Positions 10,399-19,524 are shown, counted from the first letter of the stretch. The stretch is DNA of 64,000 bases from CAYUQT01 sp964446835 (GCA_964446835.1 CAYUQT010000048.1:12911-76910), one strand, 5' to 3'. Numbers and translations are program-made. Notes: generated from the sequence alone by a model not told the origin.

Positions 10399-11376
10399 GT
10401 GCAGCCCCCAGCGGGAGGACCCGATACGCAGGATTACACGGTCATGACACAGCCCATCGATCCCATCGCGACGAACGGCACCGACGAGCCTGCCGTCGGA
10501 ACAGGCGTGTCCCCCTGGCGGCGATTCGCGCGACATCGCGGCGCGATGACCGCCGGCGTCATGCTGGGCCTCATGATACTGGCGTGCTTCGTCTCGTTGC
10601 CTTACACCACACATCGGTCTGATGTCCAGAACCTGTCCGGGAACCTGGACGCCCCCTCGAAAGAGCACCTGCTCGGCACCGACGAACTCGGTCGAGACAT
10701 GCTGGTTCGAGTCCTCTACGGAGGGGCGATGTCCATCACCTTCGGGCTGCTGGCGGCTGGCGTATCGGTCCTCATCGGCGTCACCTATGGGGCCGTCAGT
10801 GCCTACGCTGGCGGGCGCGTCGACAACGCCATGATGCGTCTCGTGGACATCCTCTACTCGCTGCCCTATATTCTCCTGGTGATGCTGTTCACTCTGTCGC
10901 TCAGGCCGTACTTCCAGCGGGTCCTGAGCGTGCAGTGGGCGACGTTCTGGGTCTTGCTGCTGGCGATCGGCGGCGTGAGTTGGCTGACGATGGCCCGCGT
11001 GGTACGAGGGCAGGTGCTGTCGCTCAAGGCTCAGCCCTTTGTGGAAGCGGCCAGGGCACTGGGTGTGCCGGCCTGGGCCATCGTGGTGCGCCATATCCTG
11101 CCGAACCTTGTCGGGCCGGTGGTCGTGTATGCTACACTGACGGTGCCTCAGGCGATTCTTCAAGAATCCTTCCTGAGTTTCCTGGGAATCGGCGTTCAGG
11201 CACCCCAGGCGACGTGGGGCTCACTGGCGGCCGACGGCGTGGCGGCCCTCAATCCGCTGAACGTCTACTGGTGGCTGATCGCCTGGCCGTGTGGACTGTT
11301 GGGCCTGACCCTCTTGGCCTTGAATTTCCTGGGCGACGGGTTGCGCGATGCCTTCGACCCCTATCGATCGAGGTGA
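10399..11376 (+). CDS. ABC transporter permease, OppC/DppC family (module 1)
   Basis: A 325-residue membrane protein. The GTG start is supported by AAGGA seven bases upstream; an in-frame ATG 45 nt later is an alternative. HLLGTDELGRD after the first membrane helix is diagnostic of OppC, and a cytoplasmic loop EAARALGVPAW (EAA motif) docks the ATPase. It ends with NFLGDGLRDAFDP, typical of the family. Only 4 nt separate it from the preceding permease gene, so the pair is translationally linked. It forms the channel with the OppB-type partner. Confidence 0.9.
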   Translation: MQPPAGGPDTQDYTVMTQPIDPIATNGTDEPAVGTGVSPWRRFARHRGAMTAGVMLGLMILACFVSLPYTTHRSDVQNLSGNLDAPSKEHLLGTDELGRDMLVRVLYGGAMSITFGLLAAGVSVLIGVTYGAVSAYAGGRVDNAMMRLVDILYSLPYILLVMLFTLSLRPYFQRVLSVQWATFWVLLLAIGGVSWLTMARVVRGQVLSLKAQPFVEAARALGVPAWAIVVRHILPNLVGPVVVYATLTVPQAILQESFLSFLGIGVQAPQATWGSLAADGVAALNPLNVYWWLIAWPCGLLGLTLLALNFLGDGLRDAFDPYRSR

Positions 11377-11380
11377 GATC

Positions 11381-13201
11381 ATGAGAAGAGCATTCTGGGT
11401 GTCATGGACGTGTGTGCTGCTGGCAGGATGCCGCGGCGAACAGCAACCGACCGGCAACCCCCCCGCTGCCGGCTCTCAGCCTGCAACCCCGCGAATCGCC
11501 GTGCAGACCTATCGCGCCTGCCCGAGAAGTGACTACAAACCCGTCATCGGAAAACGCGGCGGAACCGTCGTACTGGCCTCTTTCGGACAGGGCCCCAAGA
11601 GCTTCAATCCCGTCACATCGGGCGAGAGTACCACCACCGAATACACCATCCACATCTTCGAAGGCCTGACCTCCACCGATATGTGGACCGGTCAGAGCAA
11701 GCCCAATACCGCCGAAAGCTGGAGCCACGACGACTCCGGCCTGGTCTGGACCGTCAAGCTTCGCAAGGATGTCAAATGGAACGATGGCAAGCCCTTCACG
11801 GCCGATGACGTCGTGTTCACCTACATGGATGTGATCTATAATCCCAAGGTCACCACCTCGACCCGCGACATCATCACCACCGAGGGAAAAACCTGGAAGG
11901 TCGAGGCGGTCGATCCATACACCGTCCGCTTCACGCTGCCGGTGAAATTCGCCATCTTCGACAAGATCATCGGCGGAACAGAAATCATCCCGAGACATAA
12001 GTACGAAGCCGCCATCAAGGCCGGCACCTTCGATTCGGCCATGGGCCTCGAAAGCAAACCCGAAGACATCGTAGGAACCGGCGCGTTCATGTTCGACCGA
12101 TATGAAACGGGCGTCCAGGTCCGTCTCAAGCGCAATCCCCACTACTGGCGCAAAGATGCCGCCGGCAACGCCCTGCCCTATCTCGACGGTATCACATGGC
12201 TGATCACCCAGAGCTGGGATGCCATGATGCTCAAGTTCAAACAGGGCGAAACGGATGTCGAAATGATGCGCGGCGAAGACTTCCCGATCCTGAAACCCCT
12301 GGAGAAACAGGGCAAGTTCAAGGTCTTTGCCCTCGGGCCCAACTTCGGCTCGTCGTTCCTCGTGTTCAATCAGAATCCCGGCAAAAGCCCCCAGAACAAC
12401 AAGCCGTATCTCGAATCCTGCAAGCGGGCATGGTTCGAGAAAACCGAATTCCGCCAGGCCGTCGCCTATGCCGTCGACAAGCAGGGAATCATCGATACCG
12501 TCCTGAACGGGCTGGGCTATCCACAGGACGGTGAGATGACGGCCCGCGCCGGCTTCTTCTACAACGACAATATCAAGCGATACGTGCGAAATCCCGCCAG
12601 ATCGAAAGAACTGCTCAGCAAGATCGGGCTGATCGACCGCGACCGTGACGGCATCCTCGAAGACGCCGCCGGACACAAGGTCGAGTTCACACTCCTGACA
12701 AACGCCGGCAACACGCTCCGCGAACGAATCGCCGAAATCGTTCGCAAAGACCTTCAGCAGGTCGGCATGAAGGTCAACCTGCTCTTCATCGAGTTCAACA
12801 CCCTGGTTACTAAACTCGACAAGACCTTCGACTGGGAGTGCGTCCTCCTGGGGCTCACCGGCGGCCCGGAACCCGCCTTCGGCAGCAACGTCTGGAAGTC
12901 CTCGGGCAGGATGCACATGTGGTACCCCTATCAACCCAAACCCGCCACCCCGTGGGAGGCTCGTGTCGACGAAATCTTCGAGGCCGGCATCCGCGAACTC
13001 GATCCGAACAAGCGCAAGGTCCTGTACGATGAGTTCCAGATGATCATCAACGAACAGCAGCCGTATGTCTTCACCGTCGCCCGGGAAGACCTCCTGGCCG
13101 TCCGTGACCGCCTCGGCAATGTGTTCGTCGCGCCGCTGGGTGGTGCGAGCGTCCCGGTGCTTGGCGCGCTGCATAACATCGATGAGATCTTCATCAAGTA
13201 G
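11381..13201 (+). CDS. Lipoprotein substrate-binding protein, OppA family (module 2)
   Basis: The start at 11381 has GAGGTGAG just upstream and gives a lipoprotein signal with lipobox LLAGC; the longer frame starting at 11348 overlaps the preceding gene and is rejected. The 606-residue protein has family 5 solute-binding features: KRGGTVVLA at the mature N-terminus, RKDVKWNDGKPFTADDVVF, KRNPHYW and a late NEQQPYVF segment. An inserted DRDRDGILEDAAG stretch looks like a small acidic, calcium-loop-like motif seen in some relatives of this family. It is only distantly similar to the module 1 binder, so it probably recognises a different ligand. Confidence 0.88.
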   Translation: MRRAFWVSWTCVLLAGCRGEQQPTGNPPAAGSQPATPRIAVQTYRACPRSDYKPVIGKRGGTVVLASFGQGPKSFNPVTSGESTTTEYTIHIFEGLTSTDMWTGQSKPNTAESWSHDDSGLVWTVKLRKDVKWNDGKPFTADDVVFTYMDVIYNPKVTTSTRDIITTEGKTWKVEAVDPYTVRFTLPVKFAIFDKIIGGTEIIPRHKYEAAIKAGTFDSAMGLESKPEDIVGTGAFMFDRYETGVQVRLKRNPHYWRKDAAGNALPYLDGITWLITQSWDAMMLKFKQGETDVEMMRGEDFPILKPLEKQGKFKVFALGPNFGSSFLVFNQNPGKSPQNNKPYLESCKRAWFEKTEFRQAVAYAVDKQGIIDTVLNGLGYPQDGEMTARAGFFYNDNIKRYVRNPARSKELLSKIGLIDRDRDGILEDAAGHKVEFTLLTNAGNTLRERIAEIVRKDLQQVGMKVNLLFIEFNTLVTKLDKTFDWECVLLGLTGGPEPAFGSNVWKSSGRMHMWYPYQPKPATPWEARVDEIFEAGIRELDPNKRKVLYDEFQMIINEQQPYVFTVAREDLLAVRDRLGNVFVAPLGGASVPVLGALHNIDEIFIK

Positions 13202-13282
13202 GAGGCCGACGCTGACGGAGAGCCCACTGCATCCGAGACCATTCAGACAGCCCGATCCGGATCCGGCATCGGAGCCGAGCCT

Positions 13283-14251
13283 ATGACCAGTTTCATCCTC
13301 CGGCGACTGTTGATCGGCCTGTTGATGCTCTGGGCGGCCAGCCTGATGGGCTTTTGCATCATGAAATCAGCCCCCGGTGACTACTTCGATCGACTCAAGA
13401 TGGACCCCCGAATCAGCCAGGAGTACATCCAGCAACTGCGGCATCAGTACCGCCTCGACGAAAACGTCCTGATCCAATACATCGCCTGGCTGAAGCAGTT
13501 CGTCCGCCTGGACTTCGGCTACTCCTTCGAATTCAAGCTGCCCGTCAGTCGGGTCATCGGCGACCGCCTGGTCAACACCCTCATGCTGAACATCATCGCC
13601 GTCATTCTCACCTGGATGGTGGCCATCCCAATTGGCATCTATGCAGCCGTTCGCCAGTACAGCCTGGGCGACAAGATCATCTCCGCCCTTTCTTTCGTCG
13701 GAATGTCACTCCCGGGATTCTTCTCGGCCCTGCTGCTCTTGTACGTCTTCTCCGCCGTCCTGGGTTGGCTGCCCAGCGGTGGGCTCAAATCGCTCGATCA
13801 CGACCAGCTATCGACGACCGGACAGATTCTGGACTACGCCCGACACCTGATCATACCGGCCATCGTCCTGTCGCTGACCGCCCTGGCCGAACTCCAGCGA
13901 ATCACCCGCGGCAATATGCTGGAAGTCCTGCGACAGCAGTACATCATTACGGCCCGCGCCAAGGGGCTCAGCGAACGGAAGGTGATCTACAAGCACGCAC
14001 TGCGGAACGCGATCAACCCCCTGGTCACGATCTTCGGCTACGAGTTTGCCGCCCTCTTCAGTGGGGCCGCACTGCTCGAAATCATCATCAACTACCCCGG
14101 GCTGGGCTCCCTGATGCTCCAGGCGATCCGTTCTCAGGATCAGTTCCTGGTCATGGGCGGATTCATGATGGGTGCGATCATGCTCCTGGTGGGCAACCTG
14201 GTGGCCGAGATCCTGCTGGCGATCGTCGATCCGCGAATCTCATACTCGTGA
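13283..14251 (+). CDS. ABC transporter permease, OppB/DppB family (module 2)
   Basis: A 322-residue membrane protein starting with FILRRLLIGLLMLWAAS, the standard OppB first helix, then CIMKSAPGDYFDRL. The ATPase-contact loop reads QYIITARAKGLSE and the C-terminus contains the expected YPGLGSLMLQAI and DPRISYS segments. Six membrane helices are evident. An 81-nt gap separates it from the binding-protein gene, the largest gap inside the transport cluster. It works with the following permease. Confidence 0.9.
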   Translation: MTSFILRRLLIGLLMLWAASLMGFCIMKSAPGDYFDRLKMDPRISQEYIQQLRHQYRLDENVLIQYIAWLKQFVRLDFGYSFEFKLPVSRVIGDRLVNTLMLNIIAVILTWMVAIPIGIYAAVRQYSLGDKIISALSFVGMSLPGFFSALLLLYVFSAVLGWLPSGGLKSLDHDQLSTTGQILDYARHLIIPAIVLSLTALAELQRITRGNMLEVLRQQYIITARAKGLSERKVIYKHALRNAINPLVTIFGYEFAALFSGAALLEIIINYPGLGSLMLQAIRSQDQFLVMGGFMMGAIMLLVGNLVAEILLAIVDPRISYS

Positions 14252-14287
14252 GCCCCCGGAAAGACAAAGGAGACCTCTGACAAGACC

Positions 14288-15415
14288 ATGACGAGTATCG
14301 CGATCATCCCCGACGCCCTCGGCGAACGACCCGAATCGCTCTGGCGGATCGGTCTGCGCAAGCTGCGGCGCCACAAACTCGCCATGTGGGGGCTGCGCAC
14401 CCTCATCGTGCTCTACCTGATCGCGATCTTCGCCGACTCCATCGCCCCCTACTACTACGACAACGAAAACCGTACGCACAGCTACCACGCCCCGTGGAAT
14501 CTCCACGTGGTCGGTGCCGACGGCCGGTGGTGCCGGCCCTTCGTCTACAAGACGAGCTATACCTTCGACGCCAACTTCAATCGCGTCTACGCCGAGGACA
14601 CGTCGCAGCAATTCCCGCTCAGGTTCTGGCATTGCGGCGACCCCTATCGCCTGCTCGGCCTGTTTCTGACAAACGTCCACCTCTTCGGTGTGGACGAACC
14701 CGGGCGGCTTTACCTCCTGGGGGCCGACTACCGAGGTCGCGACCTCTTCAGCAGAATCATCCACGGCAGCCGTGTCTCGCTGACCATCGGCCTGCTCGGC
14801 GTCACCATCACGTTCGTTATCGGCATGATCGTCGGCGGTGCCAGCGGATTCTTCGGCGGCTGGTATGACTTCGGCATCCAGCGCATCTGCGAAATGATCA
14901 TGCTCGTCCCGGCCTTCTATCTGCTGCTGATCCTCCGCGGGGCCTTTCCCGCCGGCATGAGCAGTGTGCAGATCTACTTCGGCATCGTCTTCATCCTGGC
15001 CTTCATCGGCTGGGCCGGCTTCAGCCGGGTGGTCCGCGGCATGGTGCTGTCCATCACCACGAGTGATTATGTCATCGCCGCCCGAGCACTGGGCATTCCC
15101 TCCCACCGGATCATCATTCGCCACATCCTGCCCAACACACTCAGCTATGCGATTGTCTACGCCACGCTGGCCATTCCCGGCTACATCCTCGGAGAGTCCG
15201 GCCTCTCTCTGATCGGCATGGGCATTCAGGACCCCGTCCCAAGCTGGGGCAACCTGCTGCAACAGGCCACGAGCATCCCCGAACTCAAATTCCACCCCTG
15301 GGTACTGATCCCGGGAGTGTTCATCTTTCTGGCGGTAATGGCCTTCAACTTCCTGGGCGACGGCCTTCGCGACGCGTTCGATCCGCGATCGCTGGCCGGT
15401 CAGGAGGGTGCATGA
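14288..15415 (+). CDS. ABC transporter permease, OppC/DppC family with enlarged periplasmic insert (module 2)
   Basis: A 375-residue protein that begins LRRHKLAMWGLRTL, the OppC N-terminal helix. The typical LLGADYRGRDLFSR motif comes about 100 residues later than usual because a polar, aromatic segment with two cysteines (about nt 14455-14710) is inserted after the first membrane helix. The EAA-type loop (AARALGIPSHR) and NFLGDGLRDAFDP terminus are conserved. The stop overlaps the ATPase start (ATGA). The insert probably faces the substrate-binding protein and could tune its docking. Confidence 0.88.
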   Translation: MTSIAIIPDALGERPESLWRIGLRKLRRHKLAMWGLRTLIVLYLIAIFADSIAPYYYDNENRTHSYHAPWNLHVVGADGRWCRPFVYKTSYTFDANFNRVYAEDTSQQFPLRFWHCGDPYRLLGLFLTNVHLFGVDEPGRLYLLGADYRGRDLFSRIIHGSRVSLTIGLLGVTITFVIGMIVGGASGFFGGWYDFGIQRICEMIMLVPAFYLLLILRGAFPAGMSSVQIYFGIVFILAFIGWAGFSRVVRGMVLSITTSDYVIAARALGIPSHRIIIRHILPNTLSYAIVYATLAIPGYILGESGLSLIGMGIQDPVPSWGNLLQQATSIPELKFHPWVLIPGVFIFLAVMAFNFLGDGLRDAFDPRSLAGQEGA

Positions 15416-16437
15416 CTCAGACGGCCCAGCAAAAACCGATGCTCATGGACGTCCGCGATCTGCGGACATACTTCGACAGCGACTACGGCCCCGTCAAGGC
15501 GGTCGACGGCGTCTCCTGGTTCGTCAGCAAGAACGAAACGCTCGCCCTGGTCGGCGAAAGCGGATGTGGCAAGAGCGTCACGGCCCTGTCCATCATGCGA
15601 CTGATCCCCGAACCCCCGGGACGCTTCGCCGGCGGGCAAATCCTCTTCGACGGACGCGATCTGCTGAAACTGCCCGAGAACGAACTCCATCGGATCCGCG
15701 GCAACCGCATCGCCATGATCTTCCAGGAGCCGATGACCAGCCTGAACCCGGTCTTCTCCATCGGCAACCAGATCCTCGAAGCCATCGAACTGCACCAGAA
15801 CATCAAGGGTCAGGCGGCCAGAGACCACGCCGTCAAACTGCTTCGACGAGTCGGCATCGCTGAACCGGCCCAGCGACTCGATGAATATCCCCACCAGATG
15901 TCCGGCGGCATGCGCCAACGGGTGATGATCGCCATGGCGCTCTCCTGCAACCCCGACCTGCTCATCGCCGACGAGCCGACCACCGCACTCGATGTCACCA
16001 TCCAGGCCCAGATCCTGGACCTGCTCAAACAGCTCCAGGCCGAAACGCACATGTCCATCCTGCTGATCACGCACGACCTGGGCGTGGTCGCCGAGATGGC
16101 CGATCGTGTGGCCGTCATGTACGCCGGCAAAATCGTCGAAATGGCCGACGTGCGGGAGATCTTCGAGCACCCCATGCACCCCTACACCCAGGGGCTCCTG
16201 CGATGCGTCCCCCGCCTGTCACACATGAAGGATCGCCTCGAAGTGATCCCGGGCAACGTGCCCAATCCCCTGCGTTTTCCCTCCGGCTGCAAGTTTCACC
16301 CACGATGCCCGCTCGGCCACGACGATAATACCTGCCGCCAATCCGAGCCGAACCTGGAGGAATTGCGCCCCGGGCATTGGGTGTCCTGCTGGAAGAGCCG
16401 GAGCCCTGGCGGACCCACCGCCCCAAAACACGCGTAG
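15412..16437 (+). CDS. ABC transporter ATPase, OppD/DppD family
   Basis: A 341-residue ATPase overlapping the preceding permease by 4 nt. It has Walker A GESGCGKS, a Q-loop FQEPMTSLNP, the ABC signature MSGGMRQR, Walker B LLIADEPT and the switch His in ITHDLG. The C-terminal extension has the oligopeptide/dipeptide domain with CKFHPRCP and further cysteines (four conserved in total), a layout found in OppD/DppD proteins. It is the only ATPase in the cluster although two permease pairs are present; the usual OppF partner is absent here, so it may act as a homodimer or with an ATPase encoded elsewhere. Confidence 0.92.
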   Translation: MTQTAQQKPMLMDVRDLRTYFDSDYGPVKAVDGVSWFVSKNETLALVGESGCGKSVTALSIMRLIPEPPGRFAGGQILFDGRDLLKLPENELHRIRGNRIAMIFQEPMTSLNPVFSIGNQILEAIELHQNIKGQAARDHAVKLLRRVGIAEPAQRLDEYPHQMSGGMRQRVMIAMALSCNPDLLIADEPTTALDVTIQAQILDLLKQLQAETHMSILLITHDLGVVAEMADRVAVMYAGKIVEMADVREIFEHPMHPYTQGLLRCVPRLSHMKDRLEVIPGNVPNPLRFPSGCKFHPRCPLGHDDNTCRQSEPNLEELRPGHWVSCWKSRSPGGPTAPKHA

Positions 16438-16454
16438 CAGAGCGAGGAGAAACC

Positions 16455-17321
16455 ATGCTCAGAATAGCCGCCGTGATGTGCCTGATGGGACTAAGCTCCG
16501 TGGCGAGCGTATCGTCCGCCGAAAGCCAAAACCCTGCTCAAGACCCCAACGACCTCTGCGTGATGACCTACAACCTGCGCTACGCCAGCCCCGTGCCGCC
16601 CCACGCCTGGCCCCAGCGCCGACCCATCATGGCAGAACTCATTCGAAACACCGCACCCGACGTCCTGGGCACGCAGGAAGGAATCTATCTGCAACTCAAA
16701 GACCTCCACTCCGACCTGCCGGGCTACGAATGGATCGGCGTGGGACGCGAAGGCGGAAGTCGCGGCGAGTTCATGGCCGTCTTCTACCGTCGCGATCGGC
16801 TCGACCCCCAGGAATTCGACCACTTCTGGCTCTCCGACACCCCCAACGTCATCGCCTCCACCACGTGGGGAAACACCTGCCGGCGAATGGTCACGTGGGT
16901 GCGATTTCTCGATCGGCGGACCCAGCGGCAGTTCTACTTCATTGATACCCACTTCGATCATGAGGTCCAGCGGGCCCGAGAGAAAAGCGCCGAGTTGGTT
17001 CTGGATCGCGCTAAGAAACTCAAGGCCGACCTGCCCGTCATTCTGGTGGGCGACTTCAACGCGGCCGCCGGGGCCAACAAGGCCTACAACATACTCACAG
17101 GACCCGATGCCTTCATCGACACGTGGTCGTCGGCCAAAGAGCGGGGCGAAAAGTGGGCGACCTTCGGCAACTTCGGTCCGCCCCGAAAAGGCGGCCCGCG
17201 AATCGACTGGATTCTCACACGCGGGCCGGTCACCGCCCTGCGAACGGAAATACTGACCTTCTCCAAGAACGGCCAGTACCCCAGCGACCACTTTCCCGTA
17301 ATCGCCCGGATACGTTGGTAA
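16455..17321 (+). CDS. Exported endonuclease/exonuclease/phosphatase-family hydrolase
   Basis: ATG at 16455 with GAGGAG upstream gives a signal peptide (VMCLMGLSSVASVSSAES); the longer frame overlaps the ATPase gene. The 288-residue mature domain has the metal-dependent phosphodiesterase signatures in order: MTYNLRYA, GTQEG, DTHFDH, VGDFNA, RIDWIL and SDHFPV. The Glu of TQEG, the Asp/Asn of GDFN and the final Asp/His pair are the expected catalytic residues. In many bacteria this subgroup is found in polysaccharide loci and its true substrate is unknown; sugar-phosphate or nucleic acid phosphoesters are possible. Confidence 0.85.
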   Translation: MLRIAAVMCLMGLSSVASVSSAESQNPAQDPNDLCVMTYNLRYASPVPPHAWPQRRPIMAELIRNTAPDVLGTQEGIYLQLKDLHSDLPGYEWIGVGREGGSRGEFMAVFYRRDRLDPQEFDHFWLSDTPNVIASTTWGNTCRRMVTWVRFLDRRTQRQFYFIDTHFDHEVQRAREKSAELVLDRAKKLKADLPVILVGDFNAAAGANKAYNILTGPDAFIDTWSSAKERGEKWATFGNFGPPRKGGPRIDWILTRGPVTALRTEILTFSKNGQYPSDHFPVIARIRW

Positions 17322-17325
17322 ACCC

Positions 17326-17345
17326 GACGGGCGCAACCGCCCGTC
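17326..17345 (+). terminator. Perfect 8-bp tetraloop hairpin after stop codon
   Basis: GACGGGCG, loop CAAC, CGCCCGTC: a perfect GC-rich stem starting five bases after the TAA stop. No T-tract follows and another same-strand gene starts 31 nt later, so partial termination or mRNA 3' protection is as likely as full termination. Confidence 0.45.
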
Positions 17346-17376
17346 CAGGTCTAAGGAAAACGCGGAGGAGCTTCCC

Positions 17377-18831
17377 GTGAACACAACCAACCCCTCGCCG
17401 TCATGCACCCGTCGCCACTTCCTGCTGGGAACCGGCGGCGTCCTGCTGGCCAATGCCGTCCTGCCCGACGGACTCTGGGCCGAAGAGACCGGCTCCGAGC
17501 GACGAATCACCCCCGCCGGACCCGCCTCAAAGTACACACCCTCCATCCAGGTGGCCTTCGTCCGCCGAAAGGGTGAGTATGGCCTCCGCTGGCCCGGACA
17601 GATCTACGACGGCGCCGCCGCCCTCGGTTCCTACCGCAAACAGATCGAGGAAACGGCCCGATCTCTGGGCATCACGGCCACCATCGCCCCCACACCGCTC
17701 TACGCCATCGAAGAGGGCGAGCAGTGGGTCGCTCAAGCCAAGGCGCAGAAACCCGACGGCCTCCTCGTTGTCCTGCTCGACCGGCAGGAACACGCCTGGC
17801 CCGTCGCCTGCAAGGCGATCGGAAGCGGTATCCCCACGGTGATCTTCGCCCCCATCGGCGCCGCCTTCACCGTCAACACGTGGCCGGTCGCCAGAACCGA
17901 GGGCACGTTCATCTGCTCGACCGACGATTTCCAGCAGGTCGCCTGGGGCATGAAGATGCTCAAGGCGGGGGCCAGGCTCCGCGAAACACGATACATCGTC
18001 ATCAAGGGAACCGAACGAAAGGACTCCGAGATCAAGGGCCTCGGCACCAAGCTCCGCTATCTCCCCGCCGCTACGTTTCTCGAGGAGTATCGGCGAACTC
18101 CGGACACCGACGAAATCCGCCGAATCGCAGCCGAATACATGAAAGCCGCCACCCGCGTCAGCGGCCCCAGCGAGCAGGACGTGATCAACGGCGTCAAGAG
18201 CTACGTCGTCGCCCGGCAGATCCTCCAGCGGGAAGAAGGCGACGCCATCACCATGGACTGCCTCGGCGCCGTCGGCCGGACGAAGGTCAGCCTCCCCTGC
18301 ATCGCCTGGTCGCGCATGCTGGATCATGCCATCCCCGCCGCATGCGAAGCCGATCTCAACGCCGCCGTCACCCACGTCCTGGTCCAGGCCCTGTTCGATC
18401 GCCCCGGCTTCCAGCAGGACCCCGTCCCCGAAACCGCAAAGGAATGCGTCATCGGCGCTCACTGCACCTGCCCGACGAAACTGAAGGGCTTCGCCCAGCC
18501 GCCCGAACCCTACTATCTCTCCCACCACCACGGCAGCCGAGACGCCGTCCCCCGCCCAACATGGCGCGTCGGCGAACGAATGACCGTCGCCCAGGTCGCC
18601 CTGAGCGCAGACAACAAGCCACACCAGATGTACATCTCCGCCGGCACCGTCGTCGACAACATTGCCGTACCACCCGCCGGCGGCTGTGTCGTCTCCGTCA
18701 TGGTCAAACTTGATGGCGTATCCGATACCCTCGGATACCCCGGATTCCATCAAATCTTCTTCTATGGAGATTACAAGAAACAGCTCCGCGACTATTGCCG
18801 ACTCTTCCGCATCAAGCCGGAAGTCGTCTGA
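17377..18831 (+). CDS. Tat-exported protein resembling L-fucose/L-arabinose isomerases
   Basis: GTG start with GGAGGAG eight bases upstream. The N-terminus carries a twin-arginine signal (TRRHFLLGTGG). The 484-residue protein has three alpha/beta parts: an N-terminal Rossmann-like half with a VVLLDRQEHAW segment, a middle part, and a C-terminal part with CLGAVGRT, IPAACEADLNAAVTH and GTVVDN stretches that recall the fucose isomerase fold. Known enzymes of that fold are cytoplasmic and use a metal to interconvert aldose and ketose sugars; export by Tat suggests a folded, cofactor-loaded protein with a different role, perhaps sugar binding. Fold assignment is moderate; activity is not established. 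Confidence 0.6.
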   Translation: MNTTNPSPSCTRRHFLLGTGGVLLANAVLPDGLWAEETGSERRITPAGPASKYTPSIQVAFVRRKGEYGLRWPGQIYDGAAALGSYRKQIEETARSLGITATIAPTPLYAIEEGEQWVAQAKAQKPDGLLVVLLDRQEHAWPVACKAIGSGIPTVIFAPIGAAFTVNTWPVARTEGTFICSTDDFQQVAWGMKMLKAGARLRETRYIVIKGTERKDSEIKGLGTKLRYLPAATFLEEYRRTPDTDEIRRIAAEYMKAATRVSGPSEQDVINGVKSYVVARQILQREEGDAITMDCLGAVGRTKVSLPCIAWSRMLDHAIPAACEADLNAAVTHVLVQALFDRPGFQQDPVPETAKECVIGAHCTCPTKLKGFAQPPEPYYLSHHHGSRDAVPRPTWRVGERMTVAQVALSADNKPHQMYISAGTVVDNIAVPPAGGCVVSVMVKLDGVSDTLGYPGFHQIFFYGDYKKQLRDYCRLFRIKPEVV

Positions 18832-19212
18832 GAATTCACGGATGCTGAATGGCGCGACGCGAAAACATGCCATTAATAAGAGGCAGAACTCTGGACATCC
18901 TAATGCCTGCAAATCGTGTTATTGGACTTCCAGCTACTTCGCCTTTATGGGACTTGCCACAACCCCGTACGTGTGATAGACTGAGGCTCGAGAGGAGAGA
19001 AATCCCCGCTAACAGGGCGGCTCATCAACACGGCGACACAATCGAAAGGCTTCATACCACATCATCCCTTTCTTCGTGCGTCGCCAATTGATCCAACCGG
19101 CCGAAGGCTTAGATTACGCGCCGAAGTGTGCGGCGTTCGTCGTCTTTCCCGATGGCTCGGTTGTGTACTCTTCATAGGCTCGATCATATGATTTGGAAAG
19201 GGTGAGTCGACC
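18832..19212 (+). other. Intergenic region, 381 bp, lower GC
   Basis: No convincing gene is seen; short open frames lack ribosome binding sites and coding-like composition. The stretch is more AT-rich than its flanks and holds a good promoter candidate followed by a leader of about 220 nt before the zinc-ribbon gene. Confidence 0.5.
18954..18982 (+). promoter_or_regulatory. Candidate sigma70-type promoter with extended -10
   Basis: TTGCCA, 17-bp spacer, TAGACT, with TGA immediately before the -10 (extended -10 form). It would start transcription near 18989 toward the zinc-ribbon gene. Confidence 0.45.
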
Positions 19213-19524
19213 ATGGCCACACACATCACAGGCAAGTGCCCAAGTTGCGGAGCGGATTTCCGCCTGCGTGCACACGCGGCGGGGCGACGCGCAAAGTGTA
19301 AGAGTTGTCAGAATGTCTTTGTCATCCCCGGTCAGCGAACCCAAGCCCTGGCCGACGAGGACGTGATGACATGGCTTGAACGACCCAATCTCAGCGGCTC
19401 CAACGAAGCCAAGGTCCAGGTCAGCGACGTCGTCGACGATGACGATGATGATGATGACGACGATGACGATGACGACGATGTCGTCCCGCAGGCCGGAGCC
19501 GCGTCACCATCGACACACGCTTAG
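19213..19524 (+). CDS. Small zinc-ribbon protein with poly-aspartate run
   Basis: A 103-residue protein with GGGTGAG ahead of the ATG. The N-terminal 40 residues hold two CxxC pairs (CPSCG and CKSC) separated by about 18 residues, the layout of small bacterial zinc ribbons (MJ0042-like). The middle part is hydrophilic, followed by an uninterrupted run of 15 Asp and a short Ser/Thr tail. No membrane segment or signal peptide is visible, so it is likely cytoplasmic. Role unknown; planctomycetes have many such zinc-ribbon proteins, often linked to larger repeat or membrane domains. Confidence 0.7.
   Translation: MATHITGKCPSCGADFRLRAHAAGRRAKCKSCQNVFVIPGQRTQALADEDVMTWLERPNLSGSNEAKVQVSDVVDDDDDDDDDDDDDDDVVPQAGAASPSTHA
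19435..19479 (+). repeat. GAY-codon microsatellite encoding 15 Asp
   Basis: Fifteen consecutive GAC/GAT codons inside the zinc-ribbon gene. Trinucleotide runs like this can change length by slippage while keeping the frame, so Asp number could differ between strains. Confidence 0.85.

Noticed and set aside
18849..19091. 80-residue open frame in the AT-richer gap
   Set aside because: No ribosome binding site and overlaps the better-supported promoter and leader of the zinc-ribbon gene.
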